Of a DNA stretch of 64,000 bases, positions 23,775 to 34,387 are shown one piece after another. A program made the translations under genes and the position numbers. Position 1 is the stretch's first letter. The number at the start of each line of letters is the position of its first letter. The stretch lies in assembly GCF_030247185.1 (NCBI RefSeq), contig NC_080571.1, positions 160,924,352 to 160,988,351 on the forward strand, read 5' to 3'. The notes under the pieces are model-generated. The model saw only the letters and a program-made list of their open reading frames with translations. It was not told the DNA's origin and searched no databases. The stretch is from Malaya genurostris. Its lineage: Eukaryota; Arthropoda; Insecta; Diptera; Culicidae.

Positions 23775-25069
23775 AAGCTTGCTTCATTTAGAATTGGAAC
23801 AAACTTTTGCTCATATTGTGGCGCTCCTGGTGGACGGATTTGGAAGCTCTTGGCGCCCACGCGTCGGGAATTTTGTCAGCTTCACGTATGATTTTTGACA
23901 TTCCGAAAATCGACTGTACTTTGTAAACAATCAACATGGAAGCCGAAAGAAGGAAAAAAAATTGTGCACAGTTATTTGGAAAATCCATTGTGGTCTGCAT
24001 CTAAGCTAGCTAAACAGCTGAAATTGCCCAGAAATACCGAATGGCGCGTTTTCAAACGGTATAAGGAAAGATTGACGACGATTCGGAAGTGGAGGCAATC
24101 GTCGGAGTGGAACTGTCGATCGGAAACTGCGTGGTAAGATGTTGAAGACGATTAAGAGGAATCCTAATCTGTCGGACCGTGCCAGAAAATTTGGTACTGC
24201 CCATAGTACCGTGAGAAGAACTCGACTCCGGGAAGGAATCAATTCGTATCGAGGTAGCAAACAGCCAAATCGAACCATAAAACAGAATAGTGTGGTCAAA
24301 ATTAGTGCTCGGAAACTATATAACCAGGTGCTGACCAAGTTCGACGGGTGTCTTCTGATGGACGATGAAACCTATGTCAAGGCTGACTTCAGGCAAATCC
24401 CAGGTCAAAGATTTTACTTGGCAACGACTCGGGGGGATGTTCCAGCCAAATTTAAATTTGTTTTTGCCGACAAATTTGCAAGAAAATTTATGATTTGGCC
24501 GGGCATTTGCAGCTGCGGCAAAAAAACGAAAGTTTTCGTTACAAATAAGACAATGACATCGGAACTATACCAAAAAGAGTGTCTCCAAAAACGAATTTTG
24601 CCGTTCATTCGATCCCACGACCATCCTGTAATGTTTTGGCGAGATTTGGCAAGCTGTCATTACAGCAAAGCCGTTTAAGAATGGTATGCAGAGAAAGAGG
24701 TCCAGTTTGTTCCGAAAAACCTTAACCCACTCAACTGCCCCCAGTTCCGCCCTATAGAGAAATACTGGGCAATCATGAAGAGGAGACTCAAGGCAAAGGG
24801 AAATGTTGTCAAAGACATCAATCAGATGACGACCTGGTGGAATAAGATAGCTAAAACGATGGACGAAGAAGGTGTGCGCCGCCTACTGAGCCATGTTACA
24901 GGAAAAATTCGAGAATTCCTTCAAAACCGTGACGAATAATTTTATCCGTATTTTTTCTTAAAAGTATGAAGAAAACGCTACATTTGTATAAAAAAAGATC
25001 TTGAATACAATAATAAATAACTGAAATACAGGCAATTGTCTTTGTTCCAATTCTAAATGAAGCAAGCTT
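23775..25069 (+). mobile_element. Inner ITmD37E element nested in the outer one
   Basis: 29-base inverted repeats AAGCTTGCTTCATTTAGAAT... at both ends, flanked by TA (23773-23774, 25070-25071). It lies within the outer element's left terminal repeat. Length 1295 is full size. The DD37E spacing and sequence match the ITmD37E group described in mosquitoes. Confidence 0.9.
23936..24939 (+). pseudogene. ITmD37E transposase, frameshifted
   Basis: The N-terminal part in one frame reads HSYLENPLWSASKLAKQLKL (helix-turn-helix). A frameshift near 24090 leads into the second frame, where RRSGTVDRKLRGK continues. LLMDDETYVKAD gives the first catalytic Asp (codon 24364). MFWRDLASCHYSK gives the second (24643). 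A TAA follows at 24676-24678. PQFRPIEKYWAIMK then gives the Glu (24757), 37 residues after the second Asp counting the stop. The frame ends at 24937-24939. One frameshift plus one stop disable it; the rest is well preserved. Confidence 0.85.
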
Positions 25070-25209
25070 TAAAATTTTGGATTTTTTTCGAGGACTGTAT
25101 GCTTAACAACAAACGAGCTGAGAGAGAAAGAAGAGTGTGTATGTGTTAGCTCTCTCCTCTTTCTGCTTGTATTTTCTGTTTTGTTTATGCTTGCTCAGTT
25201 TTGCTCAAA

Positions 25210-26132
25210 ATGCAGTCGAAACAAGAAGTATTTCGCGAGCACGTTGTACAGTTCTATGAACTGCACAGAAATCTCGGCAAAAAGTATACGACACAACATT
25301 TTAAAAGCGAAAATGTTTCGGCTTCGACTCTTTACCATATCCTAAGATCCCCAATAACTGGAAGTTAGTGAAAGACCAGCCAAAATTATGGACGCAAAGG
25401 GATTTCGTTCTCTTTCTCGTGCCTTCAACAACAAGGATTCACTGAGGCAACAAGATGCCTCAAGAAAGTTCAACTGTTCTCAATTTGCAAAATTTGCAAT
25501 CTGCAAAACATTGAAAAGAATCGGAATAATGTGCCAAAAGAAGACACGACTCCGGAATATACTGACGCACAGATTTCAACGCTGAAGTCCCAATGCCGCT
25601 GGCTGATCAAAAATTATTCCGGAAAATGTTTTGTTTTGGACGACTAAGGTTATTTCCTTCTTTCGAAGACGTGGATTCTCGTAAACGATCGATACTATTT
25701 AATGGATGCACCTCCGAACTTGAAATATAAGTTTAAACGGAATTTCGAACATGTTGTATATTGACATTTCCGAGAAAGGTATTTCTAAGCCACGGTTCAA
25801 ACCCTCTGGTTTGCAATCATCTACCACGGTTTTGGCCGGATAAAACATTTTCGCATTACGCCAAAAAAACACGATCATTCCTGTATACCCATTCGATACC
25901 ATTTGTACCCAAAAACCACAACTCGACAAATCAGCCTAAGTGTCGCTCAATCAAAGATTTCTTCGGTGTTTTGAGCTCCTTGGTGTACAAAAATAACTGG
26001 AAAGCCACGAGCTGCAAACAGTTGATTGGTAGAATCAAGAGATGCATTCGCAAATTTGACAAGGCCGTACAACGCTCCTGTTCCGACATCAAACGGAAGC
26101 TTCGCCGAACATCCAATTACGGACCGTTTTGA
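25210..26132 (+). pseudogene. Outer-element DD37E transposase, heavily mutated
   Basis: Opens MQSKQEVFREHVVQFYELHR from ATG at 25210, then has several stops and shifts. CFVLDD is followed directly by TAA where the family has Glu, and the final motif reads PKCRSIKDFFGVL, with Lys where the catalytic Glu is expected. Both changes would abolish activity. It is clearly older than the element nested in it. Confidence 0.75.
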
Positions 26133-26260
26133 AATGTTCACTAATTTTTTAACAGTGGACAATCTATCATTAATTTCAAAAAATCAGATCTTCTTTATAT
26201 ATGCTTGTCTTTTTTTGACAGCTTGAGAAAGAAATTACAAAATTTTAGTGCCACCCGTTA

Positions 26261-26642
26261 ATATTTTTTAAATGTGTTTGAGCATGGCAATGTGAAACAT
26301 GTTTCAATGCTCAGGAAATGAATGCATCTGTTTTACGTAATCAATATGTTTTACATCTATATTCTATTTGAAAATAAAAAGCTTTCGATGTTTGCTTGAT
26401 TTTGACTCCATTTAACATGAATAAATATATGTATAATGTGGTAACACGATATATGTATACTTTGTGCAGTCAAGGCGGCATTCCACTATTATTCTTCATT
26501 TTCATGCAAATACCGGTAAATAAAAAAACATTGAAATTATTCTATTAGACACCATATAAAAAAGTAACCTAGAAAATTATGTATGATTTCATTACTTTCG
26601 TTGATTTTTATTTAGTGTATATCTACAAATTAACATCGTTAG
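26261..26642. other. Intron 3 sequence, right part
   Basis: AT-rich, no repeats recognised. The acceptor for exon 4 is the AG at 26641-26642; an alternative AG at 26613-26614 cannot be excluded. Confidence 0.4.
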
Positions 26643-26994
26643 GCCAGATTTACTGAGGAAGAAGGAATTCAAATCACCGTTAAAGAGTTGGAGGCACTGA
26701 ATGATCGAGCAACAACTGGTAGCATGTTTGTCGGATTATTAGCTATACACCTTATTGGTGTCGAACAGCTCTCTCGTATGAGTGTCTCCGGGCAAGCCTT
26801 TCACCGCTATGCACGTATAAAGGAAGCGTATAAATCGCTATTATATCCATCATCCCAAAAAATAGACCCGAAAATATTCTCGTTCATATGCATGTTACAT
26901 TGTTCTGAAATAAACTCTTACATGGCAGACAAAGTTGCTGAACAAACTGCGATCAGGATTGGGCCAGAAAACGTGGCAACAATAAGAATGATAT

Positions 26995-27461
26995 CAGTTT
27001 TTGCAATGACTGAGCGGAAATATATATTGGAGAAACCAAGTGAAAGAAAAACTAACCGAAAAGATGAATTTTTTGGAAAGAGATACGCTCAGAGACATAT
27101 ATGTCTGTTTCGAGTTTTAGAGTGGCTAAAGCAAGATCAGAGTGGCGAAATGGTAGCGCGTATGCACGGAATGCATAAGAACGCAGGTTCGAGTCCTGTC
27201 TCTGAGCGTATTTTTTTCCAAAAAATTCATCTTTTCGGTTAGTTTTTCTTTTACTTGGCTTCTCCAATATATATTTCCGCTCAGTCATTGCAAAAACTGA
27301 ACTTAGTCATGGCGGCTGAGCGTATCTTTTTTCCAAAAAATGTCTCTGAGCGTATCTTTTTCCAAAAAAAATCATCTTTTCGGTTAGTTTTTCTGTCACT
27401 TGGCTTCTCCAATATATATTTCCGCTCAGTCATTGCAAAAACTGAACTTAGTCATGGCGGC
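26995..27461. mobile_element. Fold-back element with tRNA-like loop
   Basis: Left arm 26995-27097 (tgcaatgactgagcggaaat ... gatacgctcagagac) is the inverse of 27198-27299. A second right arm follows at 27341-27461, so the right side is duplicated in tandem. A partial copy is at 37823-37920. The 100-base loop contains the tRNA-like sequence at 27136-27207. The element truncates exon 4 of the BEN-like gene. Confidence 0.7.
27136..27207 (+). tRNA. tRNA-like sequence (probably SINE-type, not a normal tRNA gene)
   Basis: A complete cloverleaf can be drawn: acceptor 6 of 7 pairs, D stem GCG/CGC with loop AAATGGTAG, anticodon stem TATGC/GCATA, TpsiC stem GCAGG/CCTGT with loop TTCGAGT. A box (TGGCGAAATGGT) and B box (GGTTCGAGTCC) look intact. 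The anticodon loop ACGGAAT has C instead of T at position 33. The nominal anticodon GGA (Ser) does not fit the short 5-base variable region. It sits inside a repeated fold-back, so I consider it the pol III promoter part of a mobile element. Confidence 0.5.
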
Positions 27462-27479
27462 TTTACGTCAAACTAAAAA

Positions 27480-27965
27480 TTAATAAATCGTTAAAAACAA
27501 TTGCGGTTTGATTTTCCGTAACAATCTGCTTCTGGTAGGAAAGGGCAGACAGAAAAAGACAGAATTCCGGCAAAAATGGCTGGCAAACATAGCCAGCCGT
27601 CTGAGGGGAAATCTGCCCGCCGCATACAAGAGGGTTGTCGCAAAGCTGAATTACCGGTAGCGACACCTTCCAATGAAAAATGGAACCAAGAAAAGGAGGA
27701 TTCTTTCAAAAACTTTCATATTGGCATATTGTCGCAAAACTGAAATGTAGAGGCGCTGCTTGTTTAGAGATGATACTTTCAGCAAGAGCTGTCAAATCGG
27801 TAGGAAAATTTCTAATTACTCCACCTTTTCAACGATTTCTAATGAAAACAAGCAAATTCATTTGAAAAATCATAGTAGAAGTTGAAGAAAAAGTTTTTAC
27901 TCTGAGGCGGCAACATTACCGCCGGCGGCAACATCTTAGTTCATTGAGCCAAATCTAAAAAACTC
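27480..27965. repeat. Repeat U and dispersed fragments
   Basis: 27540-27635 carries ccggcaaaaatggctggcaa and gggcagacagaaaa-type motifs also seen inverted at 29630-29830 and at 59050-59150 and 59805-59835. 27640-27720 matches 5250-5330. No gene. Confidence 0.5.
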
Positions 27966-28110
27966 AATAACAATATCCGAAATTCGTTTAATGGTAAATT
28001 TACTGTTTGTTATATGGTCCATGCGAAGAATATTTCATATGGGATAACATTTTATTTACTCTTTGCTATATGGTAAGATACATAAGTATAATTGGTATAG
28101 CTTTACGATA
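27966..28110 (+). repeat. 3' flank of BEN-like gene copy 2 (uninterrupted paralogous site)
   Basis: caataacaatatcc ... tccatgcgaagaatatttcat ... tatttactctttgctatatgg matches 13768-13860 joined to 21251-21290. It supplies the empty site that defines the insertion complex. 28111-28711 beyond it is AT-rich with no recognised content. Confidence 0.65.
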
Positions 28111-28711
28111 AAGCAATCTTATTTACTATTTAAATGGAATATAAATTTACCATTTCTGCTATCATTCGTTAAAAATTTTGTTCGAGGAATCCGGCATTTT
28201 TTAATGGTAACGTTACTCAACAGCCTATTCAGTATATGGTAAAAACTGCTCAAACGATTTATGGAATAATGATAATGATTTTTTGTAGCGTAGATTTTCT
28301 GTTTTAGTAACGATAAGAAATAATATCACGGAATATAATCCGACTACCATTCCCGTAATCATATGTTTATAGTGTCTAATTATTCTATAAGGTTAGGTTT
28401 TTTTGTGTCAACATTTTTTTAAACAGAAACCAGTGTAATGTTGATTTCTCGATTACTAGAATGTTTAGCGAACGAGTACGATTTATTTTGTATACTATAT
28501 ATGTTATTTCCTGGCATTTGAAAAGTTGTATCAAACCAAATTTAATGCTCCATTTTGAATAAACGGTAGATTTCGCGGAATGAATTAAAATCAACATTAC
28601 CACCACCGCCAGTAAAAACATTTTTATCAACTTCTACTATAAATTTTCAAATGAATTTACCCGTTTTTATAAGAAATCGTTGAAAAAGCAAAGTAATTAA
28701 AACTGTTCCTA

Positions 28712-29130
28712 CATGCTTAGAAAAAGTTACTCAGAGTTTGAGTACTAGTTACTCATTTTCAAATGATACATGGAAACGTCTAAAATTGAGTAGTTACCAT
28801 CAATAATAATGACTAACTCTTACTCTAAATTTGAGTTTAAAGCAAAAACTTGTTTTTATGTTACTATTCGCAAGATCAGTCTAAAAGTTTTAATAACCAT
28901 TTGCAGCAACAGGTTCTATTGTTTGTTAGTGATATAGCGTATTTCAAAAGTGAGTCGCTTAACACAAACTGTGTCATGTCTGCAAAAATCACAATTGTTG
29001 GACTGCCCTCTTGGTTGTGCCATCGACGCTGTTATTGTGTCAAGAAGTGATACGTATTGAGCTTCAGAATGAAAACAAATATGCTCAAGTGTGTTTTTTA
29101 TGAGGAGCAAGTGTCTGAGAAGTACTGACA
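28712..29130. mobile_element. Diverged CACGCTTAG-type MITE, left part
   Basis: atgcttagaaaaagttactc to about 29130 follows the order of the copy at 8510 with roughly 80% identity. The right terminus is not found. The long minus-strand frame at 28916-29374 runs through this repeat into flanking DNA and has no domain. Confidence 0.6.
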
Positions 29131-30050
29131 CGTGTGTTAAGGTCTGAGGACACAGGGCCACGTGTTGAGTTTTAAATCGACCACGCATCACTGTGCGCAT
29201 CGTATTTCTCTTGTACTCTCTCGCCCGCTTAGGAGGAATTCTGGTAAGCGTCAGAAGGCTGGCTGCATTCCGGCTGCTGTCAAAATTGTCCAGACGAAAT
29301 TTAGTCATTATCTCGCCGTACGTGTCTTGTTTATTTTTCTCCTCTTTCTTTTTTCTTTTTTTATTCGACTTCATTTGATATTCGTCAATCCCGCATGTAC
29401 GTACAAAAAACGAATCTTGAGACGAGGTAAATGAGATTGAAATATGGGTATGTTTGGTAGTGAGAAAGTAATGTTATTGGCAATAACATATTCCTTAACT
29501 TATTGTCTTTCATACGTATCTTTTATTGAAAAAATAAAACCAAGACGCTTAAAATGTAGAACCGATTCAAAACGGTTCTGCCAATCTTGTATGGCAAGAA
29601 TCCGACAGAAAAGAACTGTTAATACCCACTTGTACGCGGCGGGCAGATTTCCCCCCAGACGGCTATGTCTGCCAGCCATTTTTGCCGGAATTCTGCCAGA
29701 TTTCCGGCAAAAGTCTGGCAACAATGCAACAACCGTTTCCGGCAGAGATTTTCGCCTTACGGTGATTTACCGTTTCTTCAACGTTTCTTTGCCAAAATTC
29801 TGATGTATTCCTGACAGCCTGGTCTGCCAGACAGAAAATAACCGATATGGAACCGGTTCCTTGCTTTTAATTTTTGTTTCCCTATGTAAAAACGTAATTA
29901 TGACCTTATCGAAAAAAAAATTTTCTCTTTATTTTTTATTTATTGATTTGTCTTGATTAATATACAGAATCTAAAACTATAAAGCTCTAAAATGAAATTA
30001 TCATACATGTGTAGAATAGTAAAACATTACTGCGTACTACTCTAATGTTA
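29131..30050. other. Unassigned DNA with a U repeat
   Basis: Only 29630-29830 is identifiable (inverse of the U repeat at 27540-27635). The remainder has low-complexity tct/ttt runs near 29340 and no gene. Confidence 0.4.
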
Positions 30051-30051
30051 T

Positions 30052-31786
30052 GAATAATCTTGAACTCGGCACATGAAATCAGTTCAAAGCATCTATCTCC
30101 GCTAGTATTTCCTTCTGCAAATAATATGCAACAGCCACCGTGCTGGATGAAACTATAGTACACAAATTTTATCTACGTCGCAGCAAAACGAAGTAATATT
30201 TATCAAAAGATATGGAGTCGACAACCATTAAACATATTCACGGAGTTTCAATTACATAAACTCTTTTATATCTATGATATAAGAGTTTATGTAATTAAAA
30301 CTCCGTGAATGTCGACGTGAATATATTTAATGGTTGTCGACTCGATATCTTTTGATAAATATTACTTCGTTTTGCTGCGACGTAGATAAAATTTGTGTAA
30401 TATAGTTTCATCCAGAACGGTGGTTGTTGCATATTATTTGCAGAAAGGAAATACTAGCAGAGATAGATCGACGACACGACCAGGCACTCCGAAGGAAAAT
30501 CTGAATAAAAAGTGTTCGTGAGCGATTTACCGCCAGTTACCAAAAATATAGCGACCCCTTGATAATGATAAAAATAATTTTCTTGAGCAATACTGTTTAA
30601 GTTGCTACGAGTTACCAAGGAGCCCTATAATAAATAAACAAACCTTTTGAGAGAGTTTTGAAACAGTTATGTTATTTTTTTTTGTTATTCATTCATGATG
30701 CTGGTCATTCTTTTCAGGAATATCCAATCGAGTTTCCGAAACATCACTATAGCTTAATATATTGTCATCAAACTAGGAATTTCTTGCCAGTCTGCACGGA
30801 ACAAACGAAGAAATTTATTGTTTGAATGTATCCGAAATGACTTTTGACTACTTCAACAGCTTCCAGACGCCTTACGGGAAATCATAGTTACTGACTATTT
30901 TCAGCTTGAGAATAAATTATCAAATTATTTGAAGCAAACTTGTTTTTATGGGCGATTAACAATGTGCACTTAAGAACCTATAATTTTGATCAGATCCTAA
31001 GAAGCTTGATTCCCGCACTTTTCAAGTGTCTTTCATGTTCATCAAATCAAATGTGCAAATATACAAAGATTTGTGGAACAATTGAAATAGTTTTACTTTC
31101 AAAAGTCGTTAGAAAGAGCAAATATGAATTCGGTTTATATGTGTATTCGTACCTGTATACGAAGTGCGATTCTGGAATAGATTAAAAAATAAAGCTCAAA
31201 TATTTAAGTATCTTTGATTTACTGCACTCGAATTTCATGCATCTCGTAGAATATTAGAGCTTAAGCAGTGTGCCTTAATATTATATTATATTATCGAATA
31301 AAAAAAAATCTCGTAGAATAGTTCGAATATACCGGATCGACTCAGTTTTATCGTTAATATTTTGATACTTAATTTCGATAATTGGACTGATAAAAAGTTT
31401 CGGAACAGCGGTACTTAATACAAAACATCTTGGTCACATACAGCAACCTGATTGCTCTGGCCTTACTAGAAATTTTTCATATGCTCGAGTCCCAGCAGAA
31501 CTAATCGATCCACTGCCCTGACGTTTAATGATGCTGCAGAACTTGCAACTTGCCGCGAAATAAGGATTTTACACTCGAGGCAGTTAGTTTTGTTTACATT
31601 CCTCAAGTCTTCAATAAGCGGTAACCAAGGTTTCGTTAATTGTTATTTAAAATTGATTTCGTTTTGACATTACCAGTTACTGAGGGGTACTTAAATTTGC
31701 GATACAGTTTCGATAGACGAGTGGCAAGTCGTGTCGTCGGATAGATGCTTTGAACTGATTTCATGTGCCGAGTTCAAGATTATTAC
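30052..31786. repeat. Long palindrome interrupted by a transposon
   Basis: From ataatcttgaactcggcaca at 30052 to its complement ending near 31786, the arms (about 215 bases each once 30469-31739 is removed) pair almost perfectly around a centre at 30265-30285 (ataaactcttttatatctat). The right arm has one extra gtcgacgtgaat block. Confidence 0.8.
30469..31739. mobile_element. CGACGACACGACC transposon, long copy
   Basis: Starts CGACGACACGACCAGGCACT and ends GTCGTGTCGTCG, flanked by GATAGAT at 30462-30468 and 31740-31746. It lies near the outer end of the palindrome's right arm. 1271 bases, short frames only. The copies at 9373 and 52952 are truncated or deleted versions. Confidence 0.8.
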
Positions 31787-31789
31787 CCT

Positions 31790-32077
31790 AACCCTCAAAT
31801 CTTAAAAACAGTATATGGATACATACTGCACAACTGATCGTTATTTTTCCTATTACAAACGATTTAAAATTTGCTCACTCAACGAAAAAGTTTCATCCTT
31901 ACGCTTTTTTCTTTTTTTTTTCATAGATTCATTATGGTTAATCAATGCTCTCTTTAAACATGTTGTAACAATAACGTCGGTCTCACTGGGAAAAATTTCA
32001 AGAGCTGTATCTAAAATTTAAGAAAAAAGTGAACAATTGAAAGTATATACATTCTAACATGATAAATACACAATTAC
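31790..32077. other. AT-rich 3' flank of the decayed gene
   Basis: Nothing recognised apart from poly-T stretches. Confidence 0.3.
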
Positions 32078-33074
32078 CTTTCAACAAACTAATGCTTTGC
32101 AACTCCGAAGCGGGTCGTGATTTGGGCATATTCTCTTGATTACGAACATTGTTTGGTAATAACCCAGTCCATGTCCATCTTTCATTATTGTGGTATAATA
32201 TTCCATTAAGACTTTGATTTATGAATCCATATAATGTATTTCGATCGCCTTTTTCAAACTTTCCTTGTAGAGTTGTTTTCAATTGAATCGTTTCCTGTTT
32301 TTAACTCATTTTCTATTGCTATTAGTGCATCAAGGCACATGATAGGCCAATCCAGCCTAAGTTTGAGAGATTACTCTGTAGTGCTCTTTAGCATTTCTTC
32401 TATTCCAATAATTTTGGATTGTATCACATTCAACGACTGTGTCATTTTGAACAACTTTTTGTTGCCGCTCTGAAAGAAAAAAAAGTATCATAAACTATGT
32501 TCGAATACTAGAAACGAGATTGATCGATTTATCTAACGGCTACTCATAATTTAAATTAAGGGTACAGTGTACAGTACTATCAATTGTCGTGTCTTTTTTT
32601 TCTCAAATGTTGAACGCAAGTATTCGAAACAAGGAACAAACGAAGTAGTATAATTATGTTCAATAACTGTAGTTGCTTTATAGATAACTTACCTAGAGAT
32701 TTCAAAAAATCATCGATTGTTGAAATGGCATTGTCTTTTTTGACGGCAGATTTGGATTCCAGTATGACAGCATCGACATTGAGATATTTATTTGTATCTC
32801 CAACCATCAAGGTTTTCAAGACATCAATTTTGCTCCTTCTATGTTTACATTATTTAAACTAAAAAGTTATGGTACAAAAATTTCAGTTAATTGTGAAATA
32901 CACGTTTCTTGGAAAAAAAAAAATATTTTATTCAGTCCCCTTAGAGACATTAACAATAAAGGTTGAAGACAAACTCACCAACAATCTCCGAAAGATGTAA
33001 ATGAGGTGATCCATCAATATCTTCTACTGCTGCAAAATTGTCTTCAAAGTCTTCGAGTGAATGTTTATTGACAT
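32078..33074 (-). pseudogene. Multi-exon gene remnant, DUF4806-like (tentative)
   Basis: On the minus strand, exon-like open stretches are 32979-33074 (VNKHSLEDFEDNFAAVEDID, acidic), 32693 to about 32850 (YLNVDAVILESKSAVKKDNA), and 32078-32468. The last starts after a clear acceptor (tttcttttcag-like) with a coiled segment KLFKMTQSLNVIQSK, then RLDWPIMCLDALIAIENELK and GDRNTLYGFINQSLNGILYH followed by RWTWTG. Acidic linker, coil and a C-terminal helical domain ending in W-T-G are the arrangement of insect DUF4806 proteins, of unknown function. A TAA breaks the last exon after STTE, a frameshift separates the two halves of the domain, and exon phases do not all match, so it is a pseudogene. 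The L-type MITE at 33107 cuts off its 5' end. Confidence 0.4.
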
Positions 33075-34387
33075 CTGTGAATAAATTTTGAATCGTAATT
33101 CATTAAGAGCAAATTCAGCAGCTGCAAGATTCATATGAGTGGTCTATAATGTAAATGAAACTGAAACAAACGTATCCCCAGCAATCCGTTTTAGTTTTAT
33201 TTATTCGACCAGTTCTAGAGATGGGAAACTTATCGATAATGCGATAATGTTGAATGTGATGCCGTGCGATGGCGTTACTGGACTGAAGATTAATTTCGCT
33301 CCGAGCTGACAGAGTCTGCTAAAATTGACTTCATGCACGCAACTCTTCTAAAGGGCGAACAGTACTTAATGTTAAGTATTTTGTTGGCAGCGTGTATGCC
33401 AAACAAAAGCACCTTCTGGTGGAGAATGGGTGCGTAAATGCTCCTAAAATGCATGCAAAAAGTTGCACAACCACAGTAGCTAATGGAAAAAAGTACACCC
33501 GTTTGTCGCTAGAGGTGCTGTTAGTGTCACCGTGCAGTGAGAAATCTATGTTTATTTGATTTATGGTATTGAGCTAAGACAAGACCTGACAACTGGCTTC
33601 TTATTCTTCCTTCCGAATCATCCTTCTCGTCATTTTCGCCCTGTGGAATAAATACCAACGTATCGGCTACAGTGTAGCCATATTTACAGGTTTTTTTTAA
33701 TAACTATGCTAGGAAAAAAATATTACATTTAAATTTTTAGACTTTAGGTTTTTGATTTGAAATAAACATAAAACATGTTTTGGTGAATGCATTTCTTTAT
33801 TATTAATGCTTAAAAACAATTAATTGAGCTTTGATGACAAAACACGAAATATCTCATGTTGAACGAAAAATCGAATCCATTGTTGACGTATTAACGGATC
33901 TTTTTGAAACCGGAAAAAGTCAGGTTTGGATAGAAATGCTTAATGCCACCACAGTGTGGAACACAACAGTTCATTCTTCTCGTAAAACTAAACACACTTT
34001 CGAGTTTACACTAATTTAACAAATCTTTTTTGGTTACACTTTAATTCACTAAAAAGAAAAACGGCTTGATGCCTATTTTAATTACACAGTCCTGCCACTA
34101 TAAACATTAATTACCAATGAGATTGAAAAACATCCTGCCACTATAAACATTTATTACCAATGAGATTGAAACATTCTCCGAAAATTTTCATTTTCATTGG
34201 TGAGCTAAAATTATACATTTTAATAAATTTGTTTTCTGATTTTCTTTATGCTTGGCATCATTGCTCGCGTACCCTGCAAAAGTTTTTCCTTTTCACAATG
34301 TGCAGGTGGCAACATCAAAATCAGCCAATCAGAAACTGGTCCATTTTGGAACAAAAGCAGCCCCCCCAGATGTCAGGTCTTGTCTTA

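Larger units (their letters stand above)
23761..26258 (+). mobile_element. Outer DD37E mariner-like element (decayed)
   Basis: Left end ACGGGTGGCAAC-TAAAATTTTG (interrupted by the inner element after base 23774) mirrors CAAAATTTTAGTGCCACCCGT ending at 26258. TA flanks it at 23759-23760 and 26259-26260. About 1.2 kb of its own sequence remains (23761-23772, 25072-26258). It lies in intron 3 of the BEN-like gene. Confidence 0.85.
21489..26994 (+). pseudogene. BEN-domain-like gene, copy 2, interrupted
   Basis: Inferred exons: 21489-21537 (ATG start, MPFKRNYRKALQKHER), 21585-21679 (SYFRKCDKQHQLQKATKITA), 21852-21987 with 22585-22736 (one exon split by a transposon), and 26643 to about 26994. Donors (GTGAGA, GTAAAT, GTATGT) and acceptors (TATAG, TTTCAG, GTTAG) are present and phases agree. 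Exon 4 contains VKELEALNDRATTGSMFVGL, then VEQLSRMSVSGQ and KIDPKIFSFI, a helical pattern resembling BEN domains, which bind DNA or chromatin partners. The 47-bp first intron is short. The transposon at 21988-22577 shifts the reading frame and exon 4 runs into a repeat, so this copy is broken. Family assignment is tentative; the exon structure is firmer. Confidence 0.5.

Noticed and set aside
27136..27207. Functional tRNA-Ser gene
   Set aside because: C33 instead of T33, short variable arm unlike Ser tRNAs, and location inside a repeated fold-back element.
28916..29374. 152-codon minus-strand ORF
   Set aside because: Crosses a diverged MITE and a low-complexity AAG/GAA start; no domain, no splice context, and the equivalent regions of the other MITE copies are not open.
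33831..34019. 62-codon ORF repeated at 38811-38999 as a conserved gene
   Set aside because: Conserved only because both belong to element J; no domain and no better conserved than the surrounding non-coding part.
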